Source: Ectothiorhodospira sp. BSL-9 (GTDB lineage Bacteria; Pseudomonadota; Gammaproteobacteria; Ectothiorhodospirales; Ectothiorhodospiraceae). Taken from it: 64,000 nucleotides of DNA. The stretch lies in assembly GCF_001632845.1 (NCBI RefSeq), contig NZ_CP011994.1, positions 1,550,001 to 1,614,000 of the forward strand. The letters are read 5' to 3'. The notes beneath the pieces are model-generated. The model ran no database searches, was not told the DNA's origin, and worked only from the letters and a program-made list of their open reading frames with translations. Both the position numbers and the translations under genes were made by a program. This document shows positions 58,787 through 64,000 of this stretch, in pieces; positions within the stretch are counted from its first letter, which is position 1; every line of letters starts with the position of its first letter.

Positions 58787-59190
58787 AGACAAGCACCTAC
58801 ATCCTGCCCCCCCTGCTGGCCATGATGCTGCTCTTCGCCTCTGCCCAGGTGGCCTGGGCCGGTGATGGCGACTACCCCGGCTATATCGCCCTGGAACCTG
58901 CCCTGGTGGTGAATCTGGATAACCCGCGCCGTGCCCAGTTTCTGCAGATCCAGGCCCAGTTCTACGTGGAGACAGCCGCCGACGCAGAGCGGGTGCAGCG
59001 GCACATGCCGGTGATTCGTGATCGCATGATCACCTACTTTGGTGGTCGCGATCCGGACAAGGTCCGCGGCGCCCAGGAACGCGAACGGATGCGTGCCGAG
59101 GTGCTGGATCATTTGCGCGAGGCCATGGAGGAGACGACCGGCGCACCCTCCGTCAGCAACCTCTATTTCACCGGTTTCGTCGTCCAGTGA
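58783..59190 (+). CDS. FliL-like protein with cleavable signal
   Basis: A 135-residue protein of the FliL superfamily (YIALEPALVVNLDNPRRAQFLQIQAQFYVETAAD, MPVIRDRMITYFGGRDPDKVRG, LREAMEETTG...VSNLYFTGFVVQ). Flagellar FliL is a membrane-anchored stator-ring protein; this one has a signal peptide ending in AWA instead of an anchor, and no flagellar gene is nearby. It is one of the orphan FliL-like proteins, role unknown. It overlaps the YaiL-like gene. Confidence 0.88.
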   Translation: MKTSTYILPPLLAMMLLFASAQVAWAGDGDYPGYIALEPALVVNLDNPRRAQFLQIQAQFYVETAADAERVQRHMPVIRDRMITYFGGRDPDKVRGAQERERMRAEVLDHLREAMEETTGAPSVSNLYFTGFVVQ

Positions 59191-59309
59191 ATCGGCGCTA
59201 ACCGGGCTGTGACGGGTTCCGCGGAGTTGAGCCCGGTCAGTGGTAATGGGTGCCGATTCACCCTATCCTCCCGTTAAAAACCACACAGCTGCAGGGAGTC
59301 CATACCGTG

Positions 59310-60173
59310 ATGAGAAACAATCCACGTTCCTCCAGTATTGTCGGCTCGGTGCTCATGCCCGGCATCCTGGCCCTGGCCTGCGCCTCGGGCACGGCCCTGG
59401 CTCACAACCACACCGAAGATGAGCAAACCGCCAGCGCCAAGGATGCGGCCTCCGAGATGGACGCGGCCCGTAATTTCGAAGAACCTTCCGAGGCCATGCC
59501 GCGGGAGGCGCCCGCCATGGATGAGCCGCCCGTCAATGCTGCGGAGGCGGATGCACCCGGGATGCCCCCCGTGCAGGACGGTGGCCCCGCCATGGATGAG
59601 CCGGCCCTGGATGAGGCCCCCGAGGCCGCCCCTCCCGCTGATCCGGTCGATGCCCCGGCCATGGATGAGCCTCACGATGCCATGCCCGAAGAGGCCCCCG
59701 CCATGGACGCCGACCCGGGTGTGACCGAGCCCGCCATCACCGAGCCGGACATCACCGACGAACCCATGGACGCGCCGGCCGAGGAACCCACCGAGCCTGC
59801 CCAGCCGGAGGCTGCCGCCGAGGAGCCGGAAATGGCCCCCGAACCGGGCCCGCGAGGCCAGGTGTCCCGCGGCCAGTTCACCTCGGGTATCGATAACCGC
59901 GAACCGGTGGACAACCTCACCCGGGTGGATGCCGGTGCGGAGCAGGTGTATTTCTTCAGCGAGATCATGTACCACGAGGGCGGCGAGATCATCCACCGCT
60001 GGCGTTACCGGGATAACCAGGACATGGGCAACATCCACTTTGATGTGGGCGGCCCCCGCTGGCGCATCTGGTCCATGAAGACCCTGGATCCGGCCTGGAC
60101 CGGCCCCTGGCGCGTGGAAGTGGTCACCCAGGACGGCGAGGTGCTGGACACCTATCGGTTCGAGTTGCGGTGA
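59310..60173 (+). CDS. Exported acidic DUF2914 protein
   Basis: About 287 residues. A signal peptide (LMPGILALACASGTALA) is followed by about 150 residues extremely rich in Glu, Asp, Pro and Ala with repeating AMDEP units, and a C-terminal DUF2914 domain (VDNLTRVDAGAEQVYFFSEI, HRWRYRDNQDMGNIHFDVGG, WTGPWRVEVVTQDGEVLDTYRF). The acidic stretch fits a periplasmic, salt-adapted protein. Function unknown. The start is ATG 59310; GTG one codon earlier has better spacing to GGAG. The stop overlaps the GTG of the next gene. Confidence 0.87.
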   Translation: MRNNPRSSSIVGSVLMPGILALACASGTALAHNHTEDEQTASAKDAASEMDAARNFEEPSEAMPREAPAMDEPPVNAAEADAPGMPPVQDGGPAMDEPALDEAPEAAPPADPVDAPAMDEPHDAMPEEAPAMDADPGVTEPAITEPDITDEPMDAPAEEPTEPAQPEAAAEEPEMAPEPGPRGQVSRGQFTSGIDNREPVDNLTRVDAGAEQVYFFSEIMYHEGGEIIHRWRYRDNQDMGNIHFDVGGPRWRIWSMKTLDPAWTGPWRVEVVTQDGEVLDTYRFELR

Positions 60174-61237
60174 GTGGAGCCGTCCTCAACCTGATCACCG
60201 GCTTTCTGGGCGCCGGCAAGACCACCGCCATCCTGCACCTGCTGGCACACCGCCCGGCCCATGAGCGCTGGGCGGTGCTGGTCAACGAGTTCGGCGAGGT
60301 GGGCATCGACGGGGAGATCCTCGCCGATGCGGCCGGTGACGAGATCCGGGTGCGGGAGGTTTCCGGTGGCTGCATCTGCTGCACCGGGGCCATGAACCTG
60401 CGGGTGGCACTCACCAAAATACTCCGGGAGATCCGCCCGGATCGCCTGCTGGTGGAGCCCACCGGGCTGGGGCATCCCACGGGCATCGTGGATACCCTGC
60501 GCGACCCCTGGCTGGCCTCCGCTGCCCGGCTGGGCAACATCACCTGCATCGTGGATCCGGCCGGGTTCAGTCAGGAGCGTCTGGAGAAATCCCTGATCTA
60601 CAAGGATCAGCTCACCCTGGCCGATGTGGTGGTGATCAACAAGACCGATGTGGCCCCGGCTGACCAGCTGGAAGCCCTGGAGGCCTTCGTGGCGGGGCTG
60701 TACCCACCGAAGCAGGCCGTGGTGCGCACCACCCACGGCCGGATCGATCCGGCCCTGCTGGATCTGGAGGCGTCCGGCGTGGACAGGGCAGGGGAGCGGG
60801 GTGTCCTTACGGTGATGGCGCCGGCTGGTGCGTTCGTTGTGGGCAGTGGGCCCGGTTCGGTTGCGGCCCCCCTGAGCGGCGCAAGCCCTGGTACTCAGGC
60901 GCCGGCAGCCGATACGGCGCGTGGCTGGCGATTCGCGCCGGAGGATCGTTTCGATCTGAAAGTGCTGGAGGGCTTGTTCAGCAAGCCACCGTTCAGTGAA
61001 CTGGTGCGCGCCAAGGGCGTGGTGCGCACCGGGCGGGAATGGTACCGGTTCGATTGGGCCGAGGGGCGATTCTCCACCGCCCCCATCGCCTGGCGCCGGG
61101 ACAGTCGGGTGGAGTTGATTGCTGATGAGGTGCTGGATTGGGTGGCGGTGGAGAAGGCGCTCACGCAGGCCCTCACCCCATGCAAGGCGGCGACTCCTTC
61201 ACCCGCCCGCCGCGTGCCGACCACTCCTGGGGCGTGA
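60170..61237 (+). CDS. CobW/COG0523-family metallochaperone GTPase
   Basis: 355 residues. G1 motif GFLGAGKTT, switch region VNEFGEVGIDGEI, the metal-binding GGCICC of the family in VSGGCICCTGAMN, and the base-specificity motif NKTD. The C-terminal half contains the CobW C-domain (LKVLEGLFSKPPFSEL, VVRTGREWYRFDWAEG). It binds Zn, Co or a similar metal and delivers it with GTP hydrolysis; the client is not evident. It starts with GTG overlapping the DUF2914 stop. The 3' end overlaps convergent bolA-like by 65 bp. Confidence 0.9.
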   Translation: MSGAVLNLITGFLGAGKTTAILHLLAHRPAHERWAVLVNEFGEVGIDGEILADAAGDEIRVREVSGGCICCTGAMNLRVALTKILREIRPDRLLVEPTGLGHPTGIVDTLRDPWLASAARLGNITCIVDPAGFSQERLEKSLIYKDQLTLADVVVINKTDVAPADQLEALEAFVAGLYPPKQAVVRTTHGRIDPALLDLEASGVDRAGERGVLTVMAPAGAFVVGSGPGSVAAPLSGASPGTQAPAADTARGWRFAPEDRFDLKVLEGLFSKPPFSELVRAKGVVRTGREWYRFDWAEGRFSTAPIAWRRDSRVELIADEVLDWVAVEKALTQALTPCKAATPSPARRVPTTPGA

Positions 61238-61475
61238 AGGTGTGCAGGGCCAGGGCATGCACAGCCCCCTGCAACTCATCCATCAACAACGCATTCACCT
61301 GCCGGTGCCTGGCCAGCAGCCGCTGACCCTCGAACGCATCCGCGGCCACCGTCACCTTGAAATGGGACTCTGAACCCGCCGGCACATTGTGACCATCGCT
61401 CTCGTTCTCCACCTCAAGATAGGCAGGGTTCAGCCCCTGGGACAGCTTGCGTTCGATCTGTGACTGCACACTCAT
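61173..61475 (-). CDS. BolA-family protein
   Basis: A 100-residue BolA-like protein with the usual IERKLSQGLNPAYLEVENESDGHN start, SHFKVTVAADAFEGQRLLARHRQVNALL and the C-terminal histidine in VHALALHTFTPQEW. BolA proteins partner with monothiol glutaredoxins in iron-sulfur handling or act as regulators. It is hidden inside a longer frame that begins in the antisense of pepN. The start ATG 61475 is fixed by family length. Convergent overlap with the CobW gene. Confidence 0.92.
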   Translation of the reverse strand: MSVQSQIERKLSQGLNPAYLEVENESDGHNVPAGSESHFKVTVAADAFEGQRLLARHRQVNALLMDELQGAVHALALHTFTPQEWSARGGRVKESPPCMG

Positions 61476-61652
61476 AATTCCGACCATTATGCTGTGGATT
61501 GCAGGCCGCATCATCCGATATCCGCGCCGGGCAGGCAAGTCTTCGCGCGGGCCTTCCTCAGCGGCCCCTTGGCCGCCTGCTATCCCAAACGTTATAGTAA
61601 GGAATAGCCAGCTACCCCGGCCAGAGCGCCCGGCCAGAATGGACACCGCCCC

Positions 61653-64000
61653 ATGAAAGAATCCACCCCCGCCGCCATCCACCTCACGGACTATGCACCG
61701 CCCCAGTGGCGCATTGAGCAGGTGGATCTGTGCTTCCTGCTGGACCCGGTCGATACCCGTGTGCAATCCCGGCTGCAACTGCGCCGCGCGGTGAGCCAGG
61801 AGGCGCCGCTGGTGCTCCAGGGAGAGGAGATCAAGCTGATCAGCCTCACCGTGGACGGGCAGCCCATGGCCCCGGGCAATATCCAGCAGGACGAGGGCAG
61901 CCTCACCCTCCACGAACTTCCCGCCCAGTGCACCCTGGAGATGGAAACCGCCATCAGCCCCGAGGCCAACACAGCCCTGTCGGGGTTGTATGTCTCTGGC
62001 GGCAATTTCTGCACCCAGTGCGAGGCGGAGGGGTTTCGGCGCATCACCTGGTTCCTGGACCGGCCCGATGTGATGACCCTCTTCACCGTGCGCATCGAGG
62101 CCGACAAGGCCCGCTACCCGGTGCTGCTGTCCAATGGCAATCTCACCGACGCCGGCGACCTGCCCGAAGGGCGCCATTATGCCGTCTGGCACGACCCCTT
62201 CCCCAAACCCAGCTACCTGTTCGCCCTGGTGGCCGGGGATCTGGTCTGCCAGCAGGACAGCTTCACCACCTGTTCCGGTCGGGAGGTGGACCTGCGCATC
62301 TATGTGCAGCGCCACAACCTGGATCAATGCGACCACGCCATGCGCTCCCTGAAAAAATCCATGCGCTGGGACGAGGACACCTACGGCCGGGAATACGATC
62401 TGGATATCTACATGATCGTGGCCGTGGACGACTTCAACATGGGGGCCATGGAAAACAAGGGCCTCAATGTCTTCAACTCCAAGTACGTGCTGGCCCGGCC
62501 GGATACCGCCACCGACGATGACTTCGTGGCCATCGAGAGCGTGATCGCCCATGAGTATTTCCATAACTGGTCAGGCAACCGGGTCACCTGCCGGGACTGG
62601 TTCCAGCTCTCCCTCAAGGAAGGGCTTACCGTCTTCCGCGACCAGGAGTTCACTGCCGACCAGAGCCTGCGGGCGGTGAAGCGCATCGGCGATGTGCAGC
62701 GCCTGCGCTCGTTGCAGTTCCCCGAGGATGCCGGCCCCATGGCCCATCCGGTGCGGCCCCAGTCCTATATCGAGATCAACAACTTCTACACCATGACGGT
62801 GTACGAGAAGGGCGCCGAGGTGGTGCGCATGATCCAGACCCTGGTGGGCCGGGAAGGCTTCCGTCGTGGGCTGGATCTTTATTTCGAGCGCCACGACGGC
62901 CAGGCGGTCACCACCGATGATTTCGTTCAGGCCATGGAAGACGCCAATGCCCGGGATCTGCGCCGTTTCCGCCGCTGGTATGACCAGGCCGGCACCCCCG
63001 TGCTGGACGTGGCCGGGGAATACGACGCGGCCACCCAAAGCTATCGCCTCACCGTGCGCCAGTCCTGCCCGCCCACCCAGGGGCAGTCGGAAAAGCTGCC
63101 CTTCCATATCCCCCTCACCGTGGCCCTGCTGGACAGTCAGGGCCGGGAGATCCCCCTGCGCCTGGAAGGCGAGAGCCAGGCCACCCCCGGCGAGCGGGTG
63201 ATAGAACTCACCGCCCCGGATCATGTGCTGGTGTTCCGCGACGTGCCCGAGGCCCCGGTGCCCTCGTTGCTGCGAGGATTCTCGGCGCCGGTGAAGCTGA
63301 AATTCCCCTACACCTCCGAGGAGCTGGCCTTCCTCATGGGCCACGACACCGACGACTTCAACCGCTGGGAGGCGGGCCAGCAGTTCGCCGTGCAGATGCT
63401 GCAGGGGCAGATCGCCCACATCCAGGCCGGCCGCGAGCCCCGGCTTGACCCCCTGTTTCAGGAGGCCTTCGCCAGGGTGCTGGACAACGACACCCTGGAT
63501 ACCGCCCTGGTGGCCGAGGCCCTCACCCTGCCGGGCGAGACCTACCTGGCCGAGCAGATGGACGTGGTGGACGTGGATGCCATCCACCAGGCGCGCCAGT
63601 TCACCCGCCGTGCATTGGGCGAGGCCCTGGCGGCGCGCTTCCGGGCCGTGTATGACTCGCTGCAGGACAGCCCCAGTAAGGATGGGCAACAGATGGATGC
63701 CGCCGCCATGGGGCGTCGGCGCCTGCGCAACCTGTGCCTGGCCTATCTGTGTGCCGCCGGCGACACCAACGCCCAGGCTCTGGCCGAGGCCCAGTACCAG
63801 GCCGCCGACAACATGACCGATGCCATGGGTGCCCTGCGGGCCCTGATGGACTGCCCTGGGGAGATTCAGGAACGCAGCCTGGCCCACTTCGAGGCCCGCT
63901 GGCGGGAAGAGCCACTGGTGCTGGACAAGTGGTTCGGCCTGCAGGCCACCGCCAGTGCCCCCGGGGCCCTGGACCGGATCCGTCGCCTGATGCAGCACCC
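61653..64000 (+). CDS. pepN: Aminopeptidase N PepN (5' part, cut by window end)
   Basis: 782 complete codons of a gene expected to encode about 870-880 residues. The M1 exopeptidase motif GAMEN and the zinc site HEYFHNWSGN with a second Glu in LKEGLTVFRDQEF are present, with the substrate Tyr region in NFYTMTVYEKGAEVV. This is the Enterobacterial-type PepN fold: N-terminal beta domain, thermolysin-like domain, beta sandwich, and the start of the C-terminal helical domain. The ATG has no strong ribosome-binding site. Divergent from bolA-like; the 3' end is beyond the window. Confidence 0.96.
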   Translation, partial: MKESTPAAIHLTDYAPPQWRIEQVDLCFLLDPVDTRVQSRLQLRRAVSQEAPLVLQGEEIKLISLTVDGQPMAPGNIQQDEGSLTLHELPAQCTLEMETAISPEANTALSGLYVSGGNFCTQCEAEGFRRITWFLDRPDVMTLFTVRIEADKARYPVLLSNGNLTDAGDLPEGRHYAVWHDPFPKPSYLFALVAGDLVCQQDSFTTCSGREVDLRIYVQRHNLDQCDHAMRSLKKSMRWDEDTYGREYDLDIYMIVAVDDFNMGAMENKGLNVFNSKYVLARPDTATDDDFVAIESVIAHEYFHNWSGNRVTCRDWFQLSLKEGLTVFRDQEFTADQSLRAVKRIGDVQRLRSLQFPEDAGPMAHPVRPQSYIEINNFYTMTVYEKGAEVVRMIQTLVGREGFRRGLDLYFERHDGQAVTTDDFVQAMEDANARDLRRFRRWYDQAGTPVLDVAGEYDAATQSYRLTVRQSCPPTQGQSEKLPFHIPLTVALLDSQGREIPLRLEGESQATPGERVIELTAPDHVLVFRDVPEAPVPSLLRGFSAPVKLKFPYTSEELAFLMGHDTDDFNRWEAGQQFAVQMLQGQIAHIQAGREPRLDPLFQEAFARVLDNDTLDTALVAEALTLPGETYLAEQMDVVDVDAIHQARQFTRRALGEALAARFRAVYDSLQDSPSKDGQQMDAAAMGRRRLRNLCLAYLCAAGDTNAQALAEAQYQAADNMTDAMGALRALMDCPGEIQERSLAHFEARWREEPLVLDKWFGLQATASAPGALDRIRRLMQH

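Overview
The window is high-GC, tightly packed bacterial chromosome with gammaproteobacterial gene content: gshA of the E. coli type, rep, ampD-ampE, metH, bpt, yheS, mtfA, pepN and OxyR. A sucrose-phosphate synthase with an invertase, very acidic exported proteins, a CIRCE/HrcA-type groESL operon and a KaiBC pair point towards a salt-adapted member of the Chromatiales/Ectothiorhodospiraceae. This placement is inferred; no rRNA or tRNA gene is visible to fix it.

Layout. 0.2-6.7 kb (minus strand): a thiol-redox and stress block (TlpA-like thioredoxin, dsbD, cutA, a second thioredoxin, fxsA), interrupted by a membrane-fusion adaptor and a TolC-like channel that have no pump beside them. 6.7-12.5 kb (plus): groES-groEL with promoter and CIRCE operator, an OmpA-like lipid/peptidoglycan-binding protein, and the copper ATPase copA, followed by a compact candidate small-RNA unit. 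12.5-20.3 kb: a K+/H+ antiporter, Rep helicase, ampD-ampE, two phosphatases, and bpt. 20.6-27.9 kb: metH, an acetyltransferase-nitrilase fusion, an FKBP isomerase and a short-chain dehydrogenase, with intergenic gaps filled by structured repeats.

28-38 kb is a signalling and envelope stretch: a receiver/coiled-coil/membrane protein, an HDOD protein, a Slp lipoprotein, a pentapeptide-repeat protein, OxyR, an adenylate cyclase with a TPR lipoprotein, a TraB-family protein and a diguanylate cyclase. 38-46.5 kb holds yheS, the sucrose operon (sucrose-phosphate synthase/phosphatase plus GH100 invertase), an EAL protein, msrB and a glutathionyl-hydroquinone reductase. 46.7-55.7 kb holds a CHASE2 protein kinase, a three-gene MacAB/DevBCA-like ABC exporter and a kaiC-kaiB operon. 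55.7-64 kb holds gshA, mtfA, a YaiL-like protein, a FliL-like protein, a DUF2914 protein, a CobW-type metallochaperone GTPase, a BolA protein that is easily overlooked, and the 5' part of pepN, cut by the window end.

The recurrent non-coding theme is repeats. Four families of palindromic or stem-loop repeats are present. One, built on GGGACAGACACC, lies inside two protein-coding genes in frame. Another, about 110-130 bp, shows compensatory base changes in its stems. The other unusual candidate is a Fur-box-overlapped promoter directly after copA that would yield a transcript of about 60 nt ending in a strong terminator.
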